In this document: one piece after another, positions 45,930 to 55,998 of the stretch
Layout: each line of letters starts with the position of its first letter
Numbering within the stretch: the first letter of the stretch is position 1
Assembly: GCA_016715325.1 (NCBI GenBank)
Contig: JADKAL010000014.1
Span: 858,683-922,682 of the forward strand
Reading direction: 5' to 3'
Length of the DNA stretch: 64,000 nucleotides
Origin: Methylococcaceae bacterium
Lineage (GTDB): Bacteria > Pseudomonadota > Gammaproteobacteria > Methylococcales > Methylomonadaceae
Program-made: the position numbers and the translations under genes
Notes under the pieces: generated by a model
Seen by the model: only the letters and a program-made list of their open reading frames with translations
The model's database searches: none
Told to the model about the DNA's origin: nothing

Positions 45930-46568
45930 TCAAAGGCGCATGTCTAAGTCGACCAGGACAGCTTCGTCAAAAGAAATGACTATTCCACAAGGCAATGAAC
46001 ATGACTCCCATTCCCTCGTCTCATAACGAGGAACAGGTGTATGCTGATTTATGGACAGAGGGGACGAGGATTATGCCAGTGCCGAACGTGATCCGCTTCT
46101 TGCCAAACAACACAACGAACCGTATTTTACACAAAGCCAAGCGTAATCAAGCGCGGTAATGTTATCCAGTCGGGATGGCGGCAGTTGCAATATAGCTACT
46201 GCCGATGTGGTGTATAATAGCTTTAAATTGCCTAGATAGATGGATAATAACAGGCCAAATGCGAATTTCAGCAGAATAAAAGCCCAAGGTCTATTTAAAA
46301 AAAATCGTCATTTGTCTTTCAGCCGGAAATTCTACCGTCCGCGCAAAGATTTCACTAGATAATAAAAGCGAGTTACCGTTTTTGATCATTTTTTTGATAT
46401 ATTAATGATGACGATAAATAGTTAGTAAGATAGAGAATAAATACAAGGTTGTTTTGAAAAGTTTTACACAGTTCGTTTTTTATTTTAGCTCTAAAGCAAT
46501 ATAAAAATTTTCTCTATGATTTAAGTAAATTAAATCAGAATCTTAATTTTTTTGAATAACCTAAAAAA
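45930..46568. other. Non-coding remnant before tRNA-Thr
   Basis: 639 bases without a supportable gene. 45940-46200 has moderate GC content and may be remnant of a gene broken by the IS cluster, unidentified. 46290-46568 is AT-rich and probably holds the tRNA promoter. Confidence 0.5.
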
Positions 46569-46644
<76 letters not shown>

Positions 46645-47069
46645 TAAAATACAATACGTTATTTTTATTTTAAGCGCTCTTTTATTTGTTATGGGGCACT
46701 AGCGGGGCGAAAATAGCAGGCAAACCACAGCTAATCACAACAAAATTATTCACGTTTTTGTTCGAAAACACACTTTTTGTCTCAAGAATTTTCTGAAACA
46801 AAACCGACCATTTATATTAATCGGTTTTACGGTCTTTGTTATTCCACAAGAAAGTTTGTTTCGGTCCGTCCTTAAAAAGGGCAAGGGCTGTTTTATGGTC
46901 TTAAGGCTTAAGATTGACTGGTATTGATAATTACTGGCATTATTTTGTGAATGATTCCAAGTGGTTCGTGTAATAGCGCAAATATAGCTAGGTTCGAATG
47001 AAGAAAATTGAATTTGGCATCTGTTCGACACTATGGTCGCATGAAGTAAAACTAAAATTGATATATACT

Positions 47070-47098
47070 TATTAGTATTGACTATCTCATATTAGTAT
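47070..47098. repeat. Twin TATTAGTAT operator candidate
   Basis: TATTAGTAT occurs at 47070-47078 and 47090-47098, exactly 20 bases apart (two helix turns), around a TTGACT box, 109 bases before the Panacea-type antitoxin start. Such spacing suits dimeric autoregulation. The rest of 46645-47206 shows no gene. Confidence 0.45.
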
Positions 47099-47206
47099 AT
47101 GATTTGGGAAAAGGTTACAGAATCATATTCTTGTGTTGAAGGTAAAAATTGTTTACTCGACTTACAAAGCAAATTTGTAAAATTCAGGCATTTTGGGAGG
47201 AAAATT

Positions 47207-47680
47207 ATGGCAAGTGTGCATGACGTAGCCGACTACATTATTGTCAAAATTTACGAGCCTAATAATGGTCTGAGTCTTCTGAAACTTCAGAAGCTGGTTT
47301 ATTATGTTCAAGCGTGGCATCTAGCACTTGCTGGAACAACAATGTTCGAAGGTAAGTTTCAGGCTTGGGTTCATGGTCCGGTAAATCGAAGCCTTTACGA
47401 CCGCTTTTCCGCAACCCATTTGATGTATGACCCTGTTAATTTAAACGATGTGCGGGAAAATTTCGACCAGAATGCTTTGTCCGAGCCGCACCGGCTTCAC
47501 ATTGATGAGGTGCTCGATGCTTACGCGCAGTTCTCCGGTCCCCAATTGGAACGAATGACACACGAAGAAAAACCATGGCTCGATGCTCGTGGTTGCTTAA
47601 AACCATCTGAGCGTTGTGAATCCGAAATCGACGAGAATCTCATGAAAACTTATTACAAAGAACTTCTAGCACAAGCATAG
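47207..47680 (+). CDS. Panacea-domain (DUF4065) antitoxin-like protein
   Basis: 157 residues from ATG 47207, preceded by GGGAGG. DUF4065/SocA fold: VHDVADYIIVKIYEPNNGLSLLKLQKLVYYVQAWHLALAG, FEAWVHGPV-type motif as KFQAWVHGPVNRSLYDRF, and ERMTHEEKPWLDAR. Panacea domains are antitoxins that neutralise many unrelated toxins, and some act in phage defence. Immediately followed (stop and next start two bases apart) by the split gene that is its likely toxin. Cytosolic. Confidence 0.88.
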   Translation: MASVHDVADYIIVKIYEPNNGLSLLKLQKLVYYVQAWHLALAGTTMFEGKFQAWVHGPVNRSLYDRFSATHLMYDPVNLNDVRENFDQNALSEPHRLHIDEVLDAYAQFSGPQLERMTHEEKPWLDARGCLKPSERCESEIDENLMKTYYKELLAQA

Positions 47681-47682
47681 TG

Positions 47683-48463
47683 ATGGGTCGCATCAAGGAA
47701 GTAGCGGCTAAACAAGCGGTTAAAGCTCAGGAAGACCCTGGAAAAGGGGAGATTAAAAATGTTCTTATGAGGTCTGGGCTGAGGGAGAATCAGCGCTGGT
47801 CTTTTTCTTTTCGTTTTTTCAAAGAAATAAAATACTTTGGTCTTGACTCAAACGAGATAAGCAAGAGTTGGATGTTATCCGTAATTTACAGGTTACAAGA
47901 GTTATCGAGTCTCACGGTTGCTGAAGTGACCGAGAGTCGTGAAGTTATAAGCGGGACATTACGCATACACGACATCAACTGGAACCAAAAAAATATCCCC
48001 CATCAAAAGAGAGTCTCTCAATTGGATTGAGTCTGTTTACTTAAAAAACCCAGAAGAATATCCGATAATACAGATAGCCGTTTCTAAGGCAATTGGTAGG
48101 CTAATCGGGTTTTTAGACGAGGATAATAGTTTTCAGATTGTACTACTCGATCCATTGCACAACGCACAGCCCAGTAAATTTAATAATTACAAGGTAACCT
48201 TTAGTAAGCCACTTGGATGCGAAGTCACGAAAATCCGATACTCAGTCACTAAAGCAGTCGATAAAATTGTGGGGCGAAGTTGTGCCTGCGTCAAGGACTT
48301 AGAGAGTGCTCTCGACTGGACTAAGAAATCGACCGGAATGGCTATAGTCATACCCTCTGGAGATGGTCAAGTTATCAAAGATGCCGACGAAATTATTCAA
48401 ATGAATCTCGCTACGGATTATGCTGCAATTCTGCAAGTAGGTATAGATAAGTTGTTAGAGTGA
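47683..48463 (+). pseudogene. Putative toxin partner of the Panacea antitoxin, frameshifted
   Basis: Two frames joined by dropping one C from the C5 tract 47997-48001: MGRIKEVAAKQAVKAQEDPGKGEIKNVLMRSG ... TLRIHDINWNQKNIPIKRESLNWIESVY ... IGRLIGFLDEDNSFQIVLLDPLHNAQPSKFNNYKVTF, then an alpha-helical C-terminus. About 260 residues. The DPLHNAQPS segment is distinctive, but no toxin family was recognised. Position directly after the antitoxin gene gives the toxin hypothesis. The break may be a sequence error, in which case the system is intact. Confidence 0.6.
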
Positions 48464-49076
48464 ATGGGTATCTAATAGCTTCAACCTGCCAGTAAGTTTT
48501 TGGAAATCATAATTATTCGGGATTGTAAAGAATATTCTTTTCTGAGTTAAAATCACACGCATCAATGAATGCTTAGCTTGAATAAATGCTTTAAACGGGT
48601 GGAGTAATAGAATGTTCTTATCTTCAGTGCGGGTGCTGTTATTTTAGTGGCAGATTTGGGTTAAAATCGAAAGGAACTTGGTCTAATATTATCTTTTGTC
48701 AACACATATAAAGTGCTAGCTGATTTCCATGCCTGAAGCAATTTTTAGATGTTCACCAAATCAGAATGGGTTGCAAATAATAGGCTGTAATGTGCTTATT
48801 TGAAATCTATTTGCCCCATGAGTGTCCTTTTTTATTAGGTAATATCTTTATATTATTGTTTATATTATAAAAGAACGCGTTATTAAACTGATTATTAATC
48901 AATTGTTGTTATTTTGCGTGTTATTGTGGATATTGCTGACATAAAGGCGGGCTTGGAAGTGCTACCAACACGACCAAACCCTGACCACTTTTTTAACTGT
49001 ATTGGAGTTAAAGCAATGGCTACATCGGATTATACCGCTATTACACTTCATGCCCCTATGGGTACATGGGGGCACG
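48464..49076. other. 613-base AT-rich region before integrase
   Basis: No gene recognised. Short direct repeats TTTATATTA(TT) around 48847-48870 could be integrase or regulator sites. Confidence 0.5.
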
Positions 49077-50145
49077 ATGGCAAACTTTGAAAAAAGGGAA
49101 TCTCAAGACGGCAAAACCAGTTACCGGGTAAAAATCCGGTTAAAGGGTTATCCCCCTCAAACCGCTACCTTCCAACGACTCACCGATGCCAAAAAATGGG
49201 CAGCAGCTACCGAGTCGGCAATCAGGGAAGGCAGGCACTTCAAGACTGCCGAAGCCAAAAAGCATACCTTAGCCGATTTAATCGATAGGTACAATAAGGA
49301 TGTATTGCCCGGCAAAACTAGCAAACTAGGCAGTAATCAAAAGGCCCAGCTTGAATGGTTCAAGACTGAAATAGGCGCGTACACGTTAGCAGATATTAGT
49401 CCGGCAGTTATCGTGCAATGCCGGGACAAGCTGCTCACAGAAATGGGCTATCGTGGCAAAGTACGCTCTCCTGCAAGCGTTGTTCGTTACATGGTTGCTT
49501 TATCCCATGCTTTCACAATCGCCGTTAATGATTGGCAATGGCTGGAAGATTCTCCCATGCGGAAAGTCAAAAAGCCAAAGGAGTCTCGCGGTCGGGTACG
49601 CTTTCTTGATGATGAAGAACGCTTTAGATTTTTAGCTGCTTGTAAAGAATCGTCAAATCCTTGGCTTTACCCTTGCGTTATTCTGGCCTTATCCACCGGA
49701 ATGCGGCAAGGCGAACTGATGGGTTTGAAGTGGACGGACGTAAACCTAAAAGATGGCTACCTAATCCTACACGAAACCAAAAACGGCGAACGGCGGCGCG
49801 CCCTTGGCAGGTCATGGGTTGGAGCTGTTACGCGAACACGCCAAGATTAGGCGGCTTGATACCGATTTGCTGTTTCCCGGCACTGTCCATAAAACCAAAC
49901 CGATTGATTTACGCAAACCGTTTGAAACTGCCCTAAAAGCGGCGGGAATTGAAGATTTTCATTGGCATGACCTTCGGCACTGCACAGCCAGCTATCTCGC
50001 CATGAATGGCGCAAGTCTGGCTGAGATAGCCGAAGTGCTAGGCCATAAGACCCTGCAAATGGTTAAGCGGTACGCCCACCTATCCGACGGGCATGTTAGC
50101 AATGTCGTGGCCTCGATGAATGCCAAGATTTTTGGTGGCGTGTAA
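49077..50145 (+). pseudogene. int: Tyrosine-type integrase, one frameshift
   Basis: From ATG 49077. N-terminal arm-binding part (ESQDGKTSYRVKIRLKGYPPQTATF), SAM-like domain, catalytic domain with STGMRQGELMGLKW (Arg), HWHDLRHCTASY (HxxR), LGHKTLQMVKRYAHLS (His and nucleophile Tyr). A single-base shift near 49797 in a GGCGGCGCGCCC tract separates NGERRR from PLAGHGLELL. Repairing it gives about 355 residues with all catalytic residues. Candidate integrase for the element bounded by the two att repeats. Confidence 0.85.
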
Positions 50146-51338
50146 TGAATGTCGCTGTTGAGATTGCAGGACGAAAAGCGCTGCCAGTTTGGACAATACC
50201 CTACGTCACGGGCAGGTTCGTAAGTCCCGATCGACTGCTGGAAATGTTAGCAAAGCCGGATTGTGATGAAGGCCGATATAGCGGCTTTCCTAGCCCCTTC
50301 CATTTGGATGAGCTTGGCAAACCGCATATATTGCCGCCTAGCCAATGGTCAGAAGCGGAAGGGCAAATAGACAAACTGGAAGACAACCTAGACAAAAAAA
50401 ATTTACCAAGCTTAGAAGACCGGCAGCAATGGTGTAAACAGTCAATCGAGCTAATTATGCCCTATCGCGCCTACCTTTGGCTTGATGAATTTGAAACATT
50501 TTTTGAAAACTATCGTCGGCGATTTGATTTAGAAAATCCAGAGATTTGTCTGCATCCCTTTATGCCGATTGAACATGAGGAGCATTTTAAAAAAACTGAA
50601 AAGTTTGATGATGCAAATAAAGTAGGAAATTTAATCAATTTTTATCTAACGAAATCTATTTTAGATTCACGCTTCCAAACAACCACAGAAGAAATTGCCA
50701 TGTGGATAACCACAGGCGAGTTAAAAGCATACAGGAACAAAAAATTTGATAAGGAAGAAGTTCCTTTTGATTTTCACATAAGAAATTTCCTAGAGGATGA
50801 CAATTATATTGCCGCCTTGGATGAGGCACACTTCAAGAGAGATGAAATTGAAATTTTTCAACCGAAGAAACGCTATATTTCTCGTAAAGCACTCGTTCAA
50901 CGCTGGGAGTATTCTTTTGCCGACAAGGAAGAATTAGAGAATTTTATCCGAGCAAGAGCGAAGAAGGAAGGTCGATTGCTGGAATACCATCCGATAACTG
51001 GAGTTGTAGAAACGGCAGGCGAGCTTTATGGGGCTGGTGTATTTGATTTGAACGACGTGCAAAAAATTGAGGATTTGTTCGATAATAAGTTGCTGAACGA
51101 GAGACAAAAAGCAGTTGCTGAAATAAAAGCAAGCCGGATACCAAAATCCGATTGGAATATTCAACAATTGCTTGATATGCCGCTTTCAGAATTAATACAA
51201 GAATCAGGACTTCTCCAAGCTGTTGAATTTGACCTTTGGTGGCATCTTTTTTCTTGGAAAAAACAATTATCCAATGAAATGGCGCAGTTAAAGCCTTCTC
51301 AGTACAAGGATAGAAAGGATTATGACGACCGGATTTAA
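50145..51338 (+). CDS. Unknown 397-residue island protein
   Basis: ATG overlaps the integrase stop by one base (TAATG), so it is translationally coupled. Acidic, cytosolic. Features: IPYVTGRFVSPDRLLEML, LIMPYRAYLWLDEFETFFENYRRRFDLEN, a RYISRKALVQRWEYSFADKEELENFIRAR segment and two lysine/aspartate-rich helices. No catalytic signature, no HTH, no membrane span seen. Family not recognised. It and the next gene move with the integrase, so likely element-specific accessory or defence cargo (inference). Confidence 0.75.
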   Translation: MNVAVEIAGRKALPVWTIPYVTGRFVSPDRLLEMLAKPDCDEGRYSGFPSPFHLDELGKPHILPPSQWSEAEGQIDKLEDNLDKKNLPSLEDRQQWCKQSIELIMPYRAYLWLDEFETFFENYRRRFDLENPEICLHPFMPIEHEEHFKKTEKFDDANKVGNLINFYLTKSILDSRFQTTTEEIAMWITTGELKAYRNKKFDKEEVPFDFHIRNFLEDDNYIAALDEAHFKRDEIEIFQPKKRYISRKALVQRWEYSFADKEELENFIRARAKKEGRLLEYHPITGVVETAGELYGAGVFDLNDVQKIEDLFDNKLLNERQKAVAEIKASRIPKSDWNIQQLLDMPLSELIQESGLLQAVEFDLWWHLFSWKKQLSNEMAQLKPSQYKDRKDYDDRI

Positions 51339-52053
51339 GTCTAAACTCAAAATTGCTGAAATCGAATATTACAATAATCAACGTCCCGTTTCCGATAAAG
51401 CTGAAAAAAACGTAATTGAATTCGTTGAAACAATTCATAACGGACAGCCGATTGACTGGGATTATTGGGCAGGCTTGAACAATATCACCCCGGAGCAGGC
51501 GGCAAAGCTGGTTCATCACATAGACCCGATACTTTGGCCGGATGATACCATTGCGGTAGGTAAGCCTAACCATGGACGATACAAAGGCGAGCCGATTCTT
51601 GCTGAAGCTTTGGTAAAAATTCGGAAGCTTACTCAAAAACTTTCCAACTATTCTTCTAGCTGGACGCTGGTTGGTTTGGTGGATTTTGTCGGCGAGGAAC
51701 ATGTATCTTCAAGCATGGCAGAAGCTGTAAGAAAAACCATCAAAATAAGTAGTTCATGTGATTTTGAGTTACCGGTTAATTCTGGCGAACGCAACTACAC
51801 CAGTTGGTTGCGTGAAATATGGGTGAAAGAAAAGCGCCCAACAGGTGCGCCGTTTTTTTATGCACTTAAAAAATATAAAGGCCAACCAGAGAGTTTAGTT
51901 ATTGAATGGTGGCACACCTCGCCAAACGGTCAGGGCGTTAAATTGAAAACAAATACAGGAACAATCGACCTTCCCAAGTCGCAAATTCAAAAAATAGCTA
52001 GCAAATTTAAAAGTAAGGAGAAGAAACAAAAAAACCTGTCAAGCGAAATTTAA
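51322..52053 (+). CDS. Unknown 243-residue island protein
   Basis: Overlaps the previous gene by 17 bases. Begins KSKLKIAEIEYYNNQRPVS; IDWDYWAGLNNITPEQAAKLVHHIDP is a typical leader seen in island proteins; the centre has LTQKLSNYSSSWTLVGLVDF; end rich in Lys (SKFKSKEKKQKN). Globular, basic C-terminal tail may bind nucleic acid. Family not recognised. Works presumably with its partner. Confidence 0.72.
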   Translation: MTTGFKSKLKIAEIEYYNNQRPVSDKAEKNVIEFVETIHNGQPIDWDYWAGLNNITPEQAAKLVHHIDPILWPDDTIAVGKPNHGRYKGEPILAEALVKIRKLTQKLSNYSSSWTLVGLVDFVGEEHVSSSMAEAVRKTIKISSSCDFELPVNSGERNYTSWLREIWVKEKRPTGAPFFYALKKYKGQPESLVIEWWHTSPNGQGVKLKTNTGTIDLPKSQIQKIASKFKSKEKKQKNLSSEI

Positions 52054-52219
52054 CCCAAAAAACCAGCAAATATTCAGATAATTTTCCCCTTGGTTTACCT
52101 CTAGCTTTTCCTCTTTCCTCTTGCTCAAATAGGAAAAAAACAGGCATTAAATTACACAACAATCCGTAAACAATCACAGTTCACGGAGATTCATCACAAT
52201 TGAGTTTAGGGTGTAATTT

Positions 52220-52456
52220 ATGACAACAGAAACACTTGCCGAAATAGGGCAAAAACAGCCATCAACCCGGCTTATCCCCGTTCCAGAATGGAATCAACAT
52301 CATTCTTGGCCGCCACAAGGTGGCTTGCGTCATCTCATATTCAATCAAAAATCGAATGGGTTTGCCTCTGCTTTTAAGCGTGTTGGGCGGCGCGTCTTAA
52401 TAGATGAAAATGCCTTTTTTGATTGTGTTGAACGGCAAAACGGGGGCAACAAATGA
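52220..52456 (+). CDS. Excisionase/AlpA-like DNA-binding protein
   Basis: 78 residues. TRLIPVPEWNQHHSWPPQGGLRHLIF then FKRVGRRVLIDENAFFDCVERQNGG: a winged-helix excisionase-type protein found just before primase genes in integrated elements (the RVGRRVLIDE strand is diagnostic). Overlaps the primase start by four bases (ATGA). May regulate excision or replication. Confidence 0.75.
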   Translation: MTTETLAEIGQKQPSTRLIPVPEWNQHHSWPPQGGLRHLIFNQKSNGFASAFKRVGRRVLIDENAFFDCVERQNGGNK

Positions 52457-53886
52457 AAGCTCCAACCTTTCCCAGATACGACACCCTAATCGGCCGGACT
52501 TTGATGCGTTTACTTTCTGGTAGGAAGTTCACGCACAGGGAATTCCAAAATGAAACGGCAAGTTACAGGCTTTCCAGTTTTATAGAGTCACTGCGAAATC
52601 GCCACCACTGGCCAATTGAAACAAAGGAGGAAACAGCACGGACGAGTGACCCCGTAGGCCGTGCGGCGACTTATGGAAGATACCGAATCGAACCGGAATC
52701 ATTGAAGTGGTTACGAGAACTATTGGGCGAACGGATCGATAAATTTATCGAAGCAGTTCAGCGATTCGAGCAGGGCGGCGGCAACCGCCGACCGATACCA
52801 AATAATCTAGGACAAGCGAAAGTGATTATACAAGAAATCAATGCGCTGTGCGCGGCGGGCTTGGCGTTAGTCCCAATCCCGCCATTAAATGGAAAACCAA
52901 CAAAAGCACCGACAGCCAAAGGCTGGAACCAGCGAAGAAGCCGGAGCAATCCAAACGGCTACAGCAATAACGCGGCTGATTTTACTAACCTTAAGGGCTT
53001 CAATTTTGGTATATATCATGGCGCGTCTAATACGCTGGCTTTGGACTTGGATAATGTTAATCAGGCAACGTCAGTATTTTCAGATGTGGCGGGATTATCG
53101 CTATCAGACTGGCTAAACGACCCAAGATACTGCAAGATTAAAAGCCCGAAGCAGAACCGGGGCAAGCTGATTTTTAAGTTACCCGTTGGCTTTGATGTCG
53201 TTGGACTCAAGCAGCTTAAACACGATGGCCAGGTTATCTTTGAATTGCGCTCCGGCAATTGCCAAGACGTGGTTTATGGAAAACATCCAGATGGCGGGGA
53301 ATACCAGCTTATCGGCAACCCCGCCGCCATACCCGAAGCCCCGGCGGCTTTGTTGGATATGCTGCAACATTGGGACGCTTGGAAACAGTGTTTTGAATCT
53401 GCCTTGGGCATAGCGGTAGAACCCTCAAAAATCGCGCCACGCAAGCTGCAGCAAGCCGAACACATACCGGGCAGGCGTGACCCAATACATGAATATAACC
53501 AAGCGAACAGCGTTCAAGCTGTCTTGCTTGCCAACGGGTACAAACAAGCTGGACGTGATAGGTTTATTCGTCCTGACAGCGAGAGCAAAGCCCCTGGCGC
53601 GGTAATCATGCGGAATTGTGCGGACGGTATCGAGCGGGTTTATTCGCACGGAGGCGATGTGCTGAACGATGGCTATGCCCATGATGCTTTTGACTGCTTT
53701 TGTTTGTTGGAATGTGGCGGCAATTTTAATAAGGCGTTGACCTGGAATGCCGACATTACCAAGCACAATCAGCAGATATGGCGGGAGCAACAAGCCCAGT
53801 ATGATGTGCTTAAAAGTTATGATTCTACACAGGAAGCTGAACTGAAGACAAAACCATTATTTCCTTGGCGTCCGCGAAGGGACTGA
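52453..53886 (+). CDS. Primase-polymerase-like replication protein
   Basis: 477 residues. N-terminal winged helix (TLIGRTLMRLLSGRKFTHREFQNETASYRLSSFI), then a prim-pol type domain: ALVPIPPLNGKPTKAPTAKGWN, LALDLDNVNQ (Asp-x-Asp metal site) and VIFELRSGNCQDVVYG. C-terminal part includes SHGGDVLNDGYAHDAFDCFCLLECGG, as in phage-satellite primases. Works with the RepA-like ATPase that follows to replicate the element. Confidence 0.8.
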   Translation: MKAPTFPRYDTLIGRTLMRLLSGRKFTHREFQNETASYRLSSFIESLRNRHHWPIETKEETARTSDPVGRAATYGRYRIEPESLKWLRELLGERIDKFIEAVQRFEQGGGNRRPIPNNLGQAKVIIQEINALCAAGLALVPIPPLNGKPTKAPTAKGWNQRRSRSNPNGYSNNAADFTNLKGFNFGIYHGASNTLALDLDNVNQATSVFSDVAGLSLSDWLNDPRYCKIKSPKQNRGKLIFKLPVGFDVVGLKQLKHDGQVIFELRSGNCQDVVYGKHPDGGEYQLIGNPAAIPEAPAALLDMLQHWDAWKQCFESALGIAVEPSKIAPRKLQQAEHIPGRRDPIHEYNQANSVQAVLLANGYKQAGRDRFIRPDSESKAPGAVIMRNCADGIERVYSHGGDVLNDGYAHDAFDCFCLLECGGNFNKALTWNADITKHNQQIWREQQAQYDVLKSYDSTQEAELKTKPLFPWRPRRD

Positions 53887-54924
53887 TTACAAAGCCGATT
53901 AAACAAGATTGGCTGGTTGAAAACATCATCGAGCGGGGCAGCTTAAATTTATTCTGGGGTGAACCGGGGCGGGTAAAACACTATTCGCCTTGGATTGGGG
54001 ATTTTGTACAGCCTTGGGTAAAGATCGGCATGGACACCGGACGCAACAAACCCATGTTGTAATCATTGCCGGGAAGGTTTTGCAGGAATGGCGCGGCGTT
54101 TGAAAGCCCTGGTCGTCAAGTATCAGATAGATGTACCGGAAACGCTTTATATCAGCGAACGACCCGCGCAATTGCTTGATTCTGTAAATGCCGCCTGGGT
54201 GGCAGAAAGTATCAAAACAATCTGCCCTAATCCTGGTTTGGTCATTATCGACACCTTGCACCGGAACATGGACGGGGACGAAAACAGCAGCCAAGACATC
54301 GGCAAGTTCATCAACAATCTGGATTGTTATTTTAAGCCCTTGGGCGTGGCGGTTTTAGTTGTACATCACTCAGGCCATAGCGATAAGCAACGCAGCAGGG
54401 GCAGCAGTTCGATACGGGCGGCGATGGATGGTGAATTTGCGGCGGTAAATGAAGATGGCGGCATTACCTTAACCTGCCACAAGGCCAAGGATTTTGAAGC
54501 CTTTAAACCGATGCGGTTTACCTTGAAACAAGCTGAATTAGATTGGCTGGATGATGAAGGCGATCCGCTTACCAGCGTTTATATTGAACACGCCGGGGAA
54601 GCCAAAACCAGCACTAAGAAACGCAGATTAAACTCACGGGATGAGGCAATCTTAGCCAGTCTAAGTGATGCAATAGCAAAGCACGGCATAGAACCCACGG
54701 CAGAGATTAAAACCAAGTTTGCCGGTTTTGATACCTTGGCGGGTAAGTTGCAAAAGATTGTCAATATTGAACGCTGGCAGGAACACGCTTATAAGGCAAT
54801 CATGGATACTGACGCGAAAACGCCTGATGCAAAACGGATGGCGTTTAAGCGATGCCGTGACAAACTGTTAAATTTAGCTAAAACAGTTGAATATGATAAC
54901 TATGCGTGGCGCATTTTTGAGTAG
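53865..54924 (+). pseudogene. RepA-like AAA ATPase, Walker A broken
   Basis: Starts inside the primase end (TTG 53865). Sequence LNLFWGEPG, then two single-G losses (about 53966 and 54070) displace KTLFALDWGFCTALGK and the IIAGEGFAGMARRL that follows; inserting one G at each place restores a complete RecA-fold helicase of the AAA_25/RepA type with Walker A GEPGxGKT and Walker B LVIIDTLHRNMDGDEN. From 54088 the frame is open to 54924. Predicted replicative helicase partner of the primase. Confidence 0.8.
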
Positions 54925-55065
54925 CCCGAACAGCGAACAAAACCGAACAAAAGCGAACATTTGTTCGCAGGGGTTCGCGAACGAACACGAACACACTTCT
55001 ATAGAAGTGTTCGGTTGTTCGCACCTGTACGACACCAAGACTGGTTAAATATTAAGGAACCTTTG

Positions 55066-55801
55066 ATGGCAGAAAAACCCAAAAAGAAAGAAGTTGTTAA
55101 GTCCGACAAAGGCATACCCGAAAATTATCAACCTACAACCGAGGAAGCTGCGGCTTTAAAGGCATTTCTTAGGCGCAAGGAAAACAGCAAGCCTTCGTCC
55201 AGCCTCAAGTTGGAAAAAGGTAAAGGGAATCAAACCAAGGCCTCGTTTAAGCATGAGGACGAAGGTCTAGCGACTGTCCTATTTATGGAAAGTATAGCTA
55301 CTGCCGATTTCGATTTTTTGAATGGCTTGTTGAATCAGGTTGTCAATGTCACTACCCAAAACAAAGTAATCAACGATTCGGAGGCCAACTTTTTGTTGTC
55401 TATGGTTAAAGGCATAGAACCCCGAGACCAACTGGAAACCATGCTTGCACCAGATGGCGGCAATCCATATCGCCACGATGAAATTTGCCAGTGGTCTTAA
55501 TCGAGTTGAGAACTTACCCCAGCAAGACAGCGCAGGACAGGTATTAAACAAACTGGCAAGAACGTTTACTACGCAAATTGAAGCCCTTAAACGCTACCGC
55601 AGTAATGGCGAACAAAAAATGACCGTCCAGCATGTAACCGTAAACGAAGGCGGTCAAGCCGTTATCGGTGATGTGTCGGGGGCGGGTGTAAATAAAACGG
55701 AGGACAAACCTCATGCAAAGCAAATTACCCATGCACCAAGCGAAACGCTGTCACGCCAACTCGAAGCGGTCGGGGAAACCGTGTCAAGCTCCGGCGGTTA
55801 A
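55066..55801 (+). pseudogene. Phage/island protein, split by frameshift
   Basis: From ATG 55066 (AAGGAA upstream): IPENYQPTTEEAAALKAFL ... VTTQNKVINDSEANFLLSMVKGIEPRDQLETMLA; frame changes near 55443 and continues HQMAAIHIATMKFASGLNRVENLPQQDSAGQVLNKLARTFTTQIEALKRYRSNGEQKMTVQHVTVNEGGQAVIGDV to the stop. A protein type widespread in phage-like islands near packaging genes; function unknown. About 245 residues when joined. Confidence 0.7.
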
Positions 55802-55943
55802 CGGCTGGGATGTTTGTCGGATGCACGGGGCAAGGGGTGGAAGGCCGGTAAAGCATGGGCTTTACACTATGGAAGTGAAGGCTTTTATGAAGCGGGTTAA
55901 TGCGTTGGTGGCGGAGTCTAGGGGGTTGGCTAAAAAAATATGA
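55713..55943 (+). CDS. Small HGG-motif (zinc-binding-like) phage protein
   Basis: 76 residues. KRCHANSKRSGKPCQAPAVNGWDVCRMHGARGG: three cysteines and histidine in the C-x-C-x-C-x2-H pattern with HGxxGG, seen in small proteins near phage terminases. Overlaps the preceding gene in another frame. The coding potential and HGARGG motif support it. Confidence 0.65.
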   Translation: MQSKLPMHQAKRCHANSKRSGKPCQAPAVNGWDVCRMHGARGGRPVKHGLYTMEVKAFMKRVNALVAESRGLAKKI

Positions 55944-55998
55944 TTTTTCAAGAACCGTAGCTACTTTCAAATCTTAAAGATTGATTTGAAAAGTCAAT

